DNA from: Cycas panzhihuaensis
Lineage: Eukaryota; Cycadophyta
DNA: 64,000 bases
NCBI GenBank assembly: GCA_023213395.1
Contig: CM041465.1
Coordinates: 163,563,741 to 163,627,740 of the forward strand
Direction: 5' to 3'
Shown: positions 1 through 12,539 of the stretch, in pieces
How positions within the stretch are numbered: position 1 is the stretch's first letter
Layout of the letters: every line of letters starts with the position of its first letter
Program-made: the position numbers and the translations under genes
Notes under the pieces: model-generated
What the model saw: only the letters and a program-made list of their open reading frames with translations
What the model was told of the DNA's origin: nothing
The model's database searches: none

Positions 1-2320
1 GTATAGTCTTTTAATATTGTGTGCATCAACCTCATAAATATACTTGGTATATTAGACATCTGAAATGGCATAACTAGGCAATTGTACAATCCATCCCTAA
101 TTTTGTAGGCAGTCTTGTATTCATCTCCTTCCCAAATCTAGCTATAGACACTATTTAGATCAAATTTTGTGAAGTATTAAACTATTATATAGCCACCTCG
201 ACTATGAGACTTGATTATTAGCACACTAACGTATAATCATAATAATTAACTAATAGTGATAACTTATTATTAATAAGATATTTACCACTTGACATTTATG
301 TATAATGGGTCACATACTCTTTATATATGGTAAATATATATGGGGACTCCTTTTGTATTTATAGTTCATCAAAAGATATTAGGGATTATCTTATTATTAC
401 TTATATTATTACATTTGGGCATACTATTGTACAACCTTTTAGTGTCTTCATCTATACTCAATCCTTTGGTGATAAATAATAAACCTATTTATTGATTATC
501 TCATTTGCATTCTTTATGATTAGTTCTGTGATACTATTTGGGATAAGTCAATCTCAAGTGGTACCAAATCTCACACATGACTAACAAACTTTATCATGTG
601 GTTAATGAAAACTATCTATGAAAATACATTAAAAGGGAAATATGGTTAATGACTAGCATTTACCAAAAGTTTGATCTAAATCTTTAGGTAAATTCCATAC
701 TATTAGGGTTTTTTCAAGAAAAAACTTTCCTTTCTTCTCTAATACAACATAATTGCTATTAAGCTTCCTTTTATACCAAAAAAGGGGAAAAGAAAATATA
801 GGAAAAGTTCTATTCAATTCCTTATTTTGGTAATCTATGATCTATGATTTGTGATATGTAATCTAGAATCAATGATCTATAATTAATAGTTTGCTATCTA
901 TAAACTATCTTCTAAGACCTTTGATTTGTAATACATAGTCTATAATTTGTGATATACTTTATATTTCCTTTCTGATCTAATTACTCCAACATTAAAGAGT
1001 AACTTATATATACTTTAGTTTTTTTAGTCTAAAATCTCACCAATAGTTTTTGCATTAAGAAGGTCTTTTTTCTTTTTTACCACTATATTTTAATAGTTTT
1101 ATTATAAGGAGATTGTCATATGCTTTGATTTTTATAAGGGTAATTTTAACCCATATTGTTATAGTCAACATATAGGCACATAGTGATCGACTTTTTTATA
1201 TATTCTCATCTATATCATTTTGACAAGGATATCAAAGTAGTCAAAGTGTACTAGGTTAATTTTCTAGATAATTTTTTGGTGAAAATGGACTAAAGGCACC
1301 TTAGTTTTTCTTGTAATTAGGTGTTAATAAGATATAAATGCTTTACCTAACCTTTCTACACTAATCCTTAATTCTTAAATACATATTCTTTATATCTAAT
1401 TCACCTTATTTATATCTAATCCCCTTTATTCTAATCCATTTCTCTAGGTCATCTCTGGCCCTCACTTTTAATTTTCATTAGCACTCTATTTACCAAATAA
1501 ATCCAGTATGATTTTAACCATTAGGGATTGAATATGTACTTTAGAATCCTAATGCACATTTATCAATGATAATGTCACCAAACTCTTCAATAATATTACA
1601 AATCTCACTACCTAGATTTCAAATATTTCTACCACCTCCACTTCATCTAATACCTCTCTCCCATTACCTCCTCCATCCTTACCACATTGATAACTACTCT
1701 ACTATAAAATTACTATTCCCACAATAGATCTTGACCTTAATTAAGATGTTGTCCATAATTAGATCACAAAGTTAAAATTATGTTTCTCTCTCACCCACAT
1801 GCTCCTTAATGACCAACTAACCTTTACCTCCATTCATCTCGAAGGTAAAGCTCATCATTGCTACCATGGGTGGAAATGTAAAAATCTAACTACTTATATG
1901 TAGGCTTTAGTTTGTACCTATTTCTTTAACTAGCTGAAAGATATATGGAGATAATTCTTCTTTAATTGACTCATCTATTTCAAATACATAACATCAATTC
2001 AAATATAAATTGATGAGTTCTATATACTATAAAACCAATTCTCCTAAATCCTAGACTAATGAAATCTCATCAAAATATATGTCTCTAGACTTAAAGATCA
2101 CATTTGAATGCACATTTAGATAATCCCTCTTATCATCCTTAAAGAGGCCATATCCATGGCCATAATAGTCAAAGTTAAATTTATAGTTAGTCATTTAGTA
2201 GCTCCTCAATAGGATCCAACTTTCTACCAGTGTCCTATACAACAGATTAGCAGTGACAATGACCAAATGATTTATAACTTTTAACATTAGAGTAATTTAC
2301 AAATACTATTTAGGTCCCCA
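1..2320. other. AT-rich decayed DNA without a recognisable gene
   Basis: No open frame of useful length and no recognisable motif was found on either strand. The composition is strongly AT-rich and resembles the eroded parts of the retroelements further right, so this is probably very old transposon debris. That last point is inference. Confidence 0.5.
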
Positions 2321-2329
2321 TAGTTGAAG

Positions 2330-2830
2330 AAGATAGTATTATCTTATTCTTCCTAAGAAGAATAAAACATCTCCTAACTATCTATAATTGCCTCAAAATA
2401 GAGAGTAAGAGATTCTACACTTTTGAGATTTATTGGTTGTTTAAGAATTATCCAACTCCTTACATCAGTATCCAAACCATCCATGAACTAATCTAAGAGA
2501 AACTATTATGTAGGCATGGATTAAACTTTGATCTAATCAAGAATTCTATCAAATCTATTCACATATTTAGTGATGTTCTCCATAGCTTCTTTATTTATAT
2601 TAGACAACTCTCTTAGAAGTGATGTTGATGCCCTTTGGCTAATGTATTTGATCATGATAACTTGTATCAAGTCATACCAACTTTTGATGAAACCATGTAG
2701 CAATAAATAAAAAAGAGATATTACTTCTCCAGTCAAGGAATAAATAAATAATTAGATGGTAATATTAGACTCATTGATTCTAAACTTCTTATACTTCATA
2801 GAAAATTTCATAATATGTCATTCTACTAAA
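2330..2830 (-). pseudogene. Gag-like remnant of an LTR retrotransposon
   Basis: On the minus strand a 67-codon open stretch (2736 to 2533) ends in VNRFDRIL and is preceded by LFIYSLTG. After a few stops the same reading continues as DGLDTDVRSWIILKQP. This order resembles the helical capsid segment of retrotransposon Gag (Retrotrans_gag family): a W-containing helix, then a VxxFxxxL helix, then a GL..D.R..I motif. The capsid assembles the virus-like particle around the element RNA. No zinc knuckle, protease or LTR was found nearby, so it is a fragment. The family is uncertain and the call rests on pattern only. Confidence 0.4.
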
Positions 2831-2839
2831 ATTGAATCA

Positions 2840-5280
2840 TCCCTGCTAAATATAGGGTAATATTTTAAAACTCTCTCTACGATATAATATAGTTTGCCTT
2901 TCAAGTCTAAGGGACCTTAATAGGTCCTGGTAAAGACATGCCCCTAAATTGTCATAGCTATTATAAATCATAACCCTATAAATTATAGGCCTCCTATTAG
3001 ATAATGTTCATTTGAATTATTATTGTGTGTGTGTTAGCATTAGGGTTAGGGAGCTAAAATTAGATGAAAATAGCGCAATGAATAATATTTTTTTAAAATG
3101 GTGCTTTTAAAAACTAAGAGACAATAGATGTTAGGCTCTTGCCCAACTCTTATCTATGTATACTAGTTTGTAAGGCCCCTAAGTATTCTTTAACACTACT
3201 TTTGTATGATAGAAATTTGTTATCAATGGTGCTCTTTATAGAGTAATCTATTCCTTCTAACTCCTACTCATCTTTCATTTGGTATTATAGATTATAGAGC
3301 ATGCTAAATATTTTTATATTATATATATTTGTTTGGTATATGTTTTGTTTGTTTTCTCTCTTCCACTACAAGCTTTTCACTTGGTGAAGAAGCTTTGGTC
3401 TAGTTCTACTACAAAATGAGACCCTCATTTGACTCCTTTGGTAGATAGTTATAATATCCACTAAATGACCTATAACTTTACTATCAACTTTATTTTCACT
3501 TGTACCTATAATACTGCTCTTCTTTAATCTACTTATCCCAGGTTTTCGTGCAGAAAGTACACCCATATGACCCTTCTTAAATGACCACTTACAGTCTTAC
3601 ATAGGAATAATAATTACATTGTGCCCTCCTCTTTCTTGTTTATCTATACTCTTGATATAAACCATTGTATAAGCATCTCTAGAAATTGTGTCTAAAAGCT
3701 CTTCTTAGGTACTATGTAATTATGCATGGTGTTCTCCAAACAATAGTGGTTTTAATATGTGGAGACTAGCATCGGGGATGATTGAGCAACTTAGGAACCA
3801 TGGTCTTTTATGCCATTTCCACAGTAGAATTAACTATATTAAGTAATTTGGTAACCCTATAGTTTTATACATATGGTAAAATAATAGCCTTTGTATTGAG
3901 CAATAAGAAGCTATGGCAATTTCTAAGTAATCTGCTTGTTGGAATTCTTTATTTGCCTTGGAAAAATTACTCTACAAAGCTAGACAATTCAATTGTACTA
4001 GTAAGAAGAGGGAGATAGAGGAATAACAAGGAGGTTCTTGTAGTTATAGATCTCGATCACATAACTATCTAGATAGTGAAAGAATAGTTGGTCTACATAC
4101 ACACCTCCATTGTTGACAATCTATTTCACATCCTCTATACTCATAGCCTGAATCTCCCATTCTTTGGTGATTGGGCAACCATTGCAAGTAAGCAGGTGGC
4201 TCTCGTAAATGATCATGTTTTTTTTTTAATAGGTTTTTTGATATTTTAAATATTTGTATCCTTCAAAATTTTGATATATTTATGGTTTCTTAAATTTGGT
4301 ATCTTATCAATCAAATATTTTATTTTCTTGATCGATTTTGATCAATTTATTATAGTAAATTCATCGCCTATGTAGATCCACTAACATTCATGTATATTCC
4401 TTCATTGAAATACTTTTTTTACACAACTTTTAATAAATTTAACTATATTATATTTTCAATTGAGGTCCATAACCCTTCTTGACCTAGCCAAGGGTCTTTT
4501 CTAGTCCCATGTAACCTCATTTTTCATAAAAAGGGATGGATTCTAAAACCTTATAAACTCTTTTTTATAATTTTTACTTTTTTTAAAATTATATTTTATA
4601 TTGTATATTTTTTAAAGTCTATAGAGTCCTTTTTCCCATTAGTAGGTGGTTGTATGTAAAGACTAGATGACCAAAAACTACATCATTAAGGGGGTTTAAA
4701 TCTAACCCCTTTGGTTTCTTAATCATAAAAGGGTCTTCTCATTATTTTTGCAATAACGTTTTAGATAGGAGTCTATTTTTCAAACCATTTAAACCATTGA
4801 AAAGCAAACTTAGAGAACAATAGCCTATAACTATCTTAAGTCTAATTTTAGATATGTTTTGTAAAAGTTATTAGCTACTAAAGTTAACATATTTATTTAA
4901 CTAATATTTGAGTATTTTTTTTATTATTTTAAAGTAAAATTTTAGTTTTCTTTAAGGTTTATTAATGCTACAATATAGTATTAACTAATGATTAGCAATT
5001 CTAATTTATTATTTGGACTTATAAGTATTTATGGCTAATCTTTTATAAGGGTACTCTTGAAGGTTAAAGTAATTCTTCTTAGATTAAGATTTTTTAACAC
5101 AAGCTCTTTAACCCTTCATTTTACTTTAGTTCCTTTTATTTACTTTCGTTTGTTTTTAAAATTTTTAGCTTCTATTCATTAAAATAAATATTTCTTGTAA
5201 GAAAGACCACTAAAATTATCATTAATTTAAAATATTAACAAAGATAATTCCCTAATAAATCTTATATTTACAAGCCTTAT
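2840..5280. other. Decayed intergenic DNA, no gene seen
   Basis: No supported coding region. The right-hand part (about 4200-5280) is rich in T runs and may be the far 5' leader of the Copia-1 copy that follows, because Copia-2 also has a long T-rich leader before its conserved block. The similarity is too weak to draw a boundary. Confidence 0.4.
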
Positions 5281-5660
5281 AAGGGTAATAATTAGGACCC
5301 CTAAAGTTACCACTCTACACACTTCCTTAGTCTACTCTAATTTGTTGAGGAAACCATTAGCTATAATGTCCAATAGATGGTAGGTTGAGGTGGAAAACTT
5401 ACCTTTGGAGATTAGAGACTAAGTTAGACCTAGAGGTGATGAGTGCCTTAGTTGTTTTAAGTTCTCACCATTAGATCTAATGTTAGGTATATGTCTGATG
5501 CAGGTTGATCAACAAATCATAGGGGCCTTGGACCTTCTTATTAGCCCATGTACTAAGGCATATAGAGCCTTAACTTACATACTAATATATAGGGTCCCTA
5601 GTTTGCCACTTATGGGTAGGCACCACTAAATAGGATAACAACTAAGAGCTTTCCTTGGAG
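5281..5660 (+). repeat. Conserved Copia leader block, copy 1
   Basis: This stretch aligns almost end to end with 17928-18310 in Copia-2. Shared words include TAGGACCCCT, AAGTTACCAC and GGCACCACTAAA, in the same order and spacing. It contains no long frame and ends about 100 bases before the Gag start. Its conservation relative to the surrounding leader suggests a functional RNA segment such as a packaging, dimerisation or translation element. That function is inferred, not shown. Confidence 0.7.
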
Positions 5661-5760
5661 ACCCTAAGACTTAAAATTCTAGATTAGAAACCCCTTAGGT
5701 AGATAGGATATAAAAACACTTATATTTTTAGGTTACACTTTTAAGATAATTAGATTTTAG

Positions 5761-6170
5761 AATGGAAATAAATCTTAGAAATGTAGTTGTACTTAAATTT
5801 GAGGGTTTTAATTTTTCTAATTGGAGTAGGAGAATAAGGCCCATCTTCATATTAAAAGACTTGTGGGAGCTTCTCAATAAGGGATATAAAGACATTGACG
5901 CTAGTTCCACTAAGGATGAAAAATAAACTTACAAGGAGAATGCCAAAAAGGATAATGAGGCTTTGGTCTTTATATTTTGTGCTCTAGAGAATCATATTTT
6001 CCCTAGAATAAGTGAAGCTACCATATCCAAAAAAACTTGGGATACCCTTAAGTTGATTTATAGAGGAGTGGCATCCTCTAAACTACAAACACTTAGAAGT
6101 AAATTTAAAAATCTAAGAATATCACTTAGAGAAGGCATAAATTAGTTTATCAAAATAGCTATAATAGCTT
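5761..6170 (+). pseudogene. gag: Copia Gag, N-terminal part
   Basis: Translation from the ATG at 5761 gives KFEGFNFSNWSRRIRPIF, the N-terminal signature of Copia Gag (DUF4219/UBN2-like; F.G.NF.NW......L). Further on it reads SKLQTLRSKFKNLR, where Copia-2 reads SKLQNLRSKFKNLW. A TAA at about 5924 and a TAG at about 6143 interrupt it. The downstream capsid half, the zinc knuckle and the protease are absent because the copy is internally deleted. The product would be the particle-forming nucleocapsid protein; this copy cannot make it. Confidence 0.7.
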
Positions 6171-6179
6171 GGCATCAAT

Positions 6180-7520
6180 GAAAATGATAGAAATAGTCAT
6201 TGAAATACCTACTATAGAAGCTAACAAAGAAATTTGTAAGGGCTATATTCTTGAGAAATAACATAGAGAATTTAAAAAAAAATAATAGCTATCAAGCTCA
6301 AGGACCGCTTTAATTGATCTATACAGATCTATGTGAACCCATGGACACACTTTCATTAAGTGGCACAAAGTAGTTTATTACCTTCATCAATGATTTCACT
6401 AAAAAGACTTGGGTGTATTTTCTCAAATTTAAATAGAGTGGTCTTCAAATTCTTATTCTAAGATTAGATAATGAAGAATAATTCATTTCAAATGAATTCA
6501 AAGCATATTATAGCTACCATGGTATAAGGAAGTAGCTCACTAATTCTTATACTCCTTAATAGAATGGAGTCATGGAAAGGAAAAATAGAACTATAGTTAA
6601 AATAGACAAAATTATGTTAAAAGATAAGTAACTTGGATTTGAATATTGGGTAGAAGTTGTATATACAATAGTTTATCTATTAAATAAACATAACACTAAG
6701 GTTATTAGGTGGGTCACACCAGAGGAAACTTGGTCAAGACATAAGTCAAGGATACATTACCTAAAGATTTTTTGTTGTTTAGAATATACATATGTCCTAG
6801 AATATAAAAGGATAAAGCTGGATGACAAAAGCACCAAATGCATTTTTATAGGATATTGTAATACATCTAGATCTTATAAGCTTAATGATCCAAAAGAAAA
6901 GAAGATCATTATGAGTAGGGATGTCATGTTCAAAGAAGATGATTGCTATCAAGTAAAAGCTAACAAGGATAAAGGAAAGAACATCATAGTGGAATTAATC
7001 TAAACCCTAAGTTAACAAATATACCAAATGTACATGAATCGAGTCCAAATGAAGCTAGATCCTCTACATTTAATCAAAGGGTTCCAAAATGGGTCCAAAG
7101 ATGTCATGATCCTACAAATATATTAGACAATAACATTTAGAGAAGGTCTACTTGCTCTAATAGAGTTAACTTTGCCTTAATAAGCTAAGTTATGGAATTA
7201 GATAAACCTTATACCTTTGAAGAGGCTAACATTAAGATGAATGGAAGGATGCAATGAAAGAAGAATATAATACTCTAGTAAAAAATGATACTTGGAAATT
7301 AGTTGACTTACCACTAAACAAGTCTATAATTAGAACAAAATAGGTATATAAGACCAAATTTAGATCAAATGGCATAATTGATAATTATAAGGCAAGACTA
7401 GTTGTCAAAGTATATATACAAATTGAAGGAATTCACTATAATGAGACATTTACCCTAGTTGCCAGAATGGAAACCATTTGTGTAATGATGAGTTTTACTA
7501 CACAAAAGGATTGGACTAAA
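6180..7520 (+). pseudogene. pol: Copia Pol: integrase core, C-terminal part and start of reverse transcriptase
   Basis: After the internal deletion the sequence resumes at the end of the integrase zinc-binding region and runs through the catalytic core. Around 6460-6600 the expected LRLDN..E and R.N.T... motifs can be followed across stops and frameshifts. The integrase C-terminal part lies around 6760-6930. A linker with VPKWVQRCHDPTNILDNN (about 7087-7140) matches VPKWVQRNHDLGNILDNN of Copia-2. The first reverse transcriptase motif, TFTLVARMETI, lies near 7450. The frame is broken many times. The core would have joined element DNA to the chromosome. Confidence 0.65.
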
Positions 7521-7540
7521 GGTAGATATTATCTACACTA

Positions 7541-7570
7541 TATGCAAGAAATCCTCAATGATATAATAAT
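7541..7570 (+). repeat. 30-bp perfect repeat, copy 1
   Basis: Identical over 30 bases to 23067-23096, which directly abuts the 3' end of the Copia-2 LTR. Here it abuts the broken end of Copia-1. The downstream bases are also similar (GTATATGCCT against ATGTTATGCCT). Confidence 0.85.
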
Positions 7571-7585
7571 GTATATGCCTATGAC

Positions 7586-7913
7586 ATGATGGAGAATGAA
7601 TCTGATATGACAAAAAAGGAATCTTATGATATGATAGTTGTTGACAGCATACAGATTACAAAAGATAAAGTTCAAATTCAATTTTTTCTCAATGTTCCAA
7701 TTGACAAAGTCAAAGTTACATCTATACATATATACTTGAATCAAGTATCATCTATTTATAGTTTCTTTGTATCATTCCTTAGTAAAGAGATATATTTTGC
7801 AAGAAGGTTGAAGCATGTTGATGAAGATCAGATTTTGAAAGTTTTTTTCAAGTATAAGTTCCATAAGTTCAAGGAAAAGATACAAGTATTCGTGATGATA
7901 TTAAAGGGGAGAA
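7586..7913 (+). pseudogene. C-terminal tail of a Copia Pol (RNase H end) with polypurine tract
   Basis: An open frame from 7586 to 8014 carries, just before an LTR, the segment KHVDEDQILKVFFKYKFHKF. This resembles the end of Copia Pol after RNase H, where KHV.T..Q.AD.FTK.L is usual. The frame is followed by a polypurine tract AAGGGGAGAA (7904-7913) and then by the LTR at 7914. The upstream part (7586-7790) has no recognisable RNase H motif. The open frame simply reads on into the LTR, which is not meaningful coding. It is a fragment. Confidence 0.45.
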
Positions 7914-8348
7914 TGTTGGAGTTAATCATCATCACTCCACTCCTAACTTTCCAACCAGAATTGTACACTCATCAACTTCAATTTAGACATGTGATGCTCA
8001 ACATGTCAAGGTAAGTTAGGGTAAGTTTAACTTTGATTTATGTTAAGTTGAGTTAGTTTCATTTGAGTTAAGTCAATATTATTTTATTATTATTTTGAAT
8101 TCAAGGGTTGAGGAGTTTCCCTCCTCCCCCAAATTATAAATATTGAGGGGTGTGCAATCCTAGTATCTTTAGACACTACCCTCTTATTGAAAATTTATAT
8201 TACTCTTCTCATAATGGCTTGAATACAATGCTTTCATATGTTTATTCTATAATGCTACATCGATCTATTGATGATTTATAATTTGTATTAATCTATTGAA
8301 GATTATTCTATGTTCTGGCCTGTTATCTTGTAAAATATATTTCTTACA
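7914..8348 (+). repeat. Copia LTR (435 bp), unpaired in this window
   Basis: It starts with TGTTGGAGTTAATC directly after a polypurine tract and ends with TTCTTACA directly before a Met-tRNA primer-binding site. Inside are a TATA-like AAATTATAAATATT (about 8134-8147) and a T-rich 3' part, as expected of an LTR promoter and terminator. I found no second copy in the window on either strand. A polypurine tract on the left and a primer site on the right would fit one LTR shared by two tandem elements. Confidence 0.7.
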
Positions 8349-8350
8349 TT

Positions 8351-8362
8351 TGGTATCAGAGT
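8351..8362 (+). other. Primer-binding site, initiator Met-tRNA type
   Basis: TGGTATCAGAGT lies two bases after the LTR end and matches the plant TGGTATCAGAGC site at 11 of 12 positions. It would prime minus-strand DNA synthesis. Confidence 0.85.
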
Positions 8363-9800
8363 GGGCAATTGCTGATCTGTGAAGTTTTTTGTGAAGAAGA
8401 AAAGAGATTTACTCGCATTTGAAGCAGATTTGCTCACAACAATAAATATTCAGTTACATTTATTTTTCTGCAAGTTTTTTAACAAGTTTTGATCATTATT
8501 GAGTTATATTAGTGATATAACAAATATTTTTCAGGTTTATTTTTAGATTTGTGTAGATCTACATAGGATTTCAGTAGCTAGCCATATTTGCTCAAGTTTT
8601 TTCACAGATTTGAGCTATATTTCTCTAGTTCTATATATTTTATCTTATATTTCATCATTATTTCAGCAGCAAGTTATACATATTCAAGTTTTTTCTCATA
8701 TTTGAGTTATTTTTTTTCATATCTATAGTTTTCATCACATATTTGAAAGTTTTCAAGTTTATTAGTCTATTTTATCTAATATTTTTCACATATCTGTATA
8801 GGATATCAACTACATGCAAAAGTTATCAAGTTTTCTTCAAAGATTTATAATTTTTACTTCATATCTACTATATTTCATTTCAGACCTGCATGTTTCAGTA
8901 GTTATTTGACAATTTTTTCTGGTATATTTGTGTAGATCTACAATATTTGGCTATAGATCTACTATACTCATGTCAGATCTGCATTATTTAGCTTAAGATT
9001 TATTTATTTTATCAAGTTTTTCAACATTTTCTACTACATTTAGTTCAGATCTATTGTATTTCATTTCAAATCTATATTTTTCATTATATTTTTTTGACTA
9101 TATTTTCAAGTTTTATATAGATCTATAACTTTTGGGTACATATCATGTCCACCAAATTATTTGTTATAGCAAATCTGCCTATATTCGACTTGTGAGGAAG
9201 AAAATCTATCTATTGGAAGCTTTTGAAGCCTATTTTTAGCTACAAATCTACTACACTTGGGCGCCTTTAGAGCAAATTTAGGGTTGATATTCTACTCAGC
9301 ATTCTGAAATCAGCGTTGCAAACTAGCTTACCAGGTTCTTCATTTACTTTTTTAGTTTTAAATATATCTTACTAATATACCTATAACATATTTGAAAGTT
9401 TGTTTCAAATACAAATTTATAGATATTTTTTATATATTTTTTGTCAATATATTAAAAAGGGGGAAAGAAGGATCTGGTTTATTTGAAGTATTTACATTGA
9501 AAGGCCTATACAAATCTGGGTTAAAGTATAACTCTTTTACCATTACTCATTAGTATTTCCAACTTCTAACTTGAGTTATATCCTCCAAACCTAGTAGAGT
9601 CCTATTTTAGCTTGCCATTCGTTTGATTTGATTCCATAACTACATTTTTGAAGAGTAATCATTCTTTTTGCTAAAATATTTTTTTCTTCACTCTATATTT
9701 AGTATTAATTGATACCTGAATCTCGCATTGTGTAGACCCATACACCTAATCATGATCTGCTAAGTAATTTGGCAGCAGACCCATTCTCACATCAAGAACC
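8363..9800 (+). other. Long leader of the 7914 LTR element, with degenerate internal repeats
   Basis: No protein frame. From about 8400 to 9150 the words CAGATCT, TCAAGTTTTT and TATTTCA recur irregularly every 40-80 bases, which looks like an eroded tandem repeat. Near 9314-9343 the stretch GCAAACTAGCTTACCAGGTTCTTC resembles GCAAACGAGATTACCGGGTTCTTC in the leader of Copia-2 (about 14597-14620), so the two leaders are related. A purine-rich AAAAAGGGGGAAAGAAGG lies near 9453-9470. Confidence 0.5.
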
Positions 9801-10247
9801 TCATTCTTCTCTTTGTTATATGTGTGATTTTAAGTTTAGGCCCAATTATTAAGCCATATCTTCAAAAAGACAAATATCCAAAGATCAAAGTACTCAAGAG
9901 ATTTGTTGCTGCTACAACCTTCTTAAAAACTAGAAGATACTTCAAAGTCTGGCAGACAAGAGCCAATTTACCCTTATTAAAGTTAGATTCTAGATGTGGT
10001 GCAACTTTCTTAGCCAAGAGTGTTAAATCTAAATCATATCTTAAACATATACCAACTTGAAACATTACTATTAGCATACACCAAAGACGTGGAGATCGCA
10101 TTTATTTTTTGAGTTAGTAGTCATAAAGGACCATTGACACTGATCTACAAAGAAAAAAAAGAAAAAAAAAACAAGAACAGGGCACATGGTCTACACTTGA
10201 CCGTATGCCTCCTCTATGCCCGCTCCCTTAATGGGATTTGCAAGACT
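9801..10247. other. Unassigned sequence between leader and antisense gene fragment
   Basis: Open frames of 78 and 79 codons on opposite strands (9824-10060 plus, 10101-9862 minus) overlap almost fully, so at most one can be real. Neither resembles a family I know. The composition is less AT-rich than the flanks, so the host-derived segment to the right may begin here. Confidence 0.3.
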
Positions 10248-10595
10248 CTAGACAAATCTAAAGGGATCCTTCAGCTTTCCACAGCGTTGACCCCAAGACC
10301 AGTTTGTAATTTCTTCGTAGACAGTAACACTTGCCTCAATAGCTCTCTTAAATGCCACATCCATGTCACTAATCTCCAAATGAAGAATAGCTATGGTTCC
10401 CTTCAACGTCACCAGTGATTTTACCTCAAAACTAACCTCTTGACATGTGTATCTTTTGTTGTTCGAACAGATCTGGCTCTCATAGCTCAAAACAATAACT
10501 ACAGTTCTGCCATACCCATTATTCGCCCTTCTCTCGCTATCGTTGCCATTCCCGTTGGCGTACATTCTCCCCCTAGTCATATATTCAAAGGGCAA
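10248..10595 (-). pseudogene. Unidentified antisense reading frame next to the DRY_EERY fragment
   Basis: A 115-codon frame on the minus strand begins MPFEYMTRGRMYANGNGNDS and continues without a stop to 10248. The NGNGNDSERRANNGYG part is of the low-complexity kind that follows the DRY_EERY domain in plant SWAP proteins. The rest (FEVKSLVTLKGTIAILHLEI) I do not recognise. GC content is higher than that of the flanking retroelement DNA. It may be a later exon of the same captured gene, or intron and exon read together. The fragment status is inferred from the neighbour. Confidence 0.35.
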
Positions 10596-10689
10596 AATCC
10601 CCTTAGGGTATAATAAACAAAGGGTTCAAAAAGAAATCTACTAACAATAATAAAATGAATAGGAATATAATGTTATGGTATGCAGAGAA

Positions 10690-11025
10690 ATTAAGCTCCA
10701 GATCTCTATATCGTTCTAAATTAAGCTCCTCCTCCATAACATCAGAGTTAAGCTGCGAAACCCTCTTTCTCCTTAACCTGCTTAGATCTTGAAGCATATG
10801 CCTAACATCATACCGATCGAGCACAAGATTGGGATCGTCGTTCCAAGGTAGAGGTGCATTAGGTGAATTAATGAACGCTACAGTGGAATCGTCATCAAAC
10901 AGAAGTGCATGTCTGTCGATAACCTCAATCCCCAAAGGCGGGGAATAATCCCTCTTATCATTGCTAGGCTCTGATTGATATCGCAGATAACGCAGTGGCA
11001 CACAGCTACTAACATAGCGCAACAC
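10690..11025 (-). pseudogene. Fragment of a plant SWAP-type splicing regulator (DRY_EERY domain)
   Basis: The minus-strand frame contains DRHALLFDDDSTVAFINS, then PWNDDPNLVLDRYDVRHML and finally LNLERYRDL. These are the ordered motifs of the DRY_EERY (SWAP N-terminal) domain: a hydrophobic FxDD patch, the DRYDVRHLL box and the ERY motif. Proteins of this family act in nuclear pre-mRNA splicing. Only the N-terminal domain is present. The surp and RS parts of a full protein are not seen, and no in-frame ATG precedes it: a TAA lies just upstream, beside the microsatellite. It lies antisense to the retroelement leader, so it looks like a captured or stranded exon. Confidence 0.7.
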
Positions 11026-11064
11026 TTCATCCTTTTATTATTTTATTATAACAATGCTCCTTTT

Positions 11065-12482
<1,418 letters not shown>

Positions 12483-12539
12483 AAGACTATGGCTTCATAT
12501 ATATATATATTATGCCTGACTTTATTTTTATGCAAGTCA

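Larger units (their letters stand above)
5281..7540 (+). mobile_element. Copia-1, truncated Ty1/copia element, same family as Copia-2
   Basis: A conserved leader block (5281-5660) is followed by a Gag start and then by integrase and the N-terminal part of reverse transcriptase in Copia order. It matches Copia-2 (14052-23066) in leader, Gag and Pol, so the two are copies of one family. The segment from mid-Gag to the integrase N terminus is missing (junction near 6150-6230), and the element stops inside reverse transcriptase near 7520. No LTR of this copy was recognised. Many in-frame stops show that it is long dead. Confidence 0.75.

Noticed and set aside
1950-2170. Minus-strand words KSRDIYFDEISL resembling the Copia integrase tail SRDV.FDE
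   Set aside because: Only one short motif, with no supporting integrase or reverse transcriptase context on the same strand.
9824-10101. Overlapping 78- and 79-codon frames on opposite strands
   Set aside because: Neither has recognisable motifs, and mutual overlap suggests chance. Listed only as unassigned.
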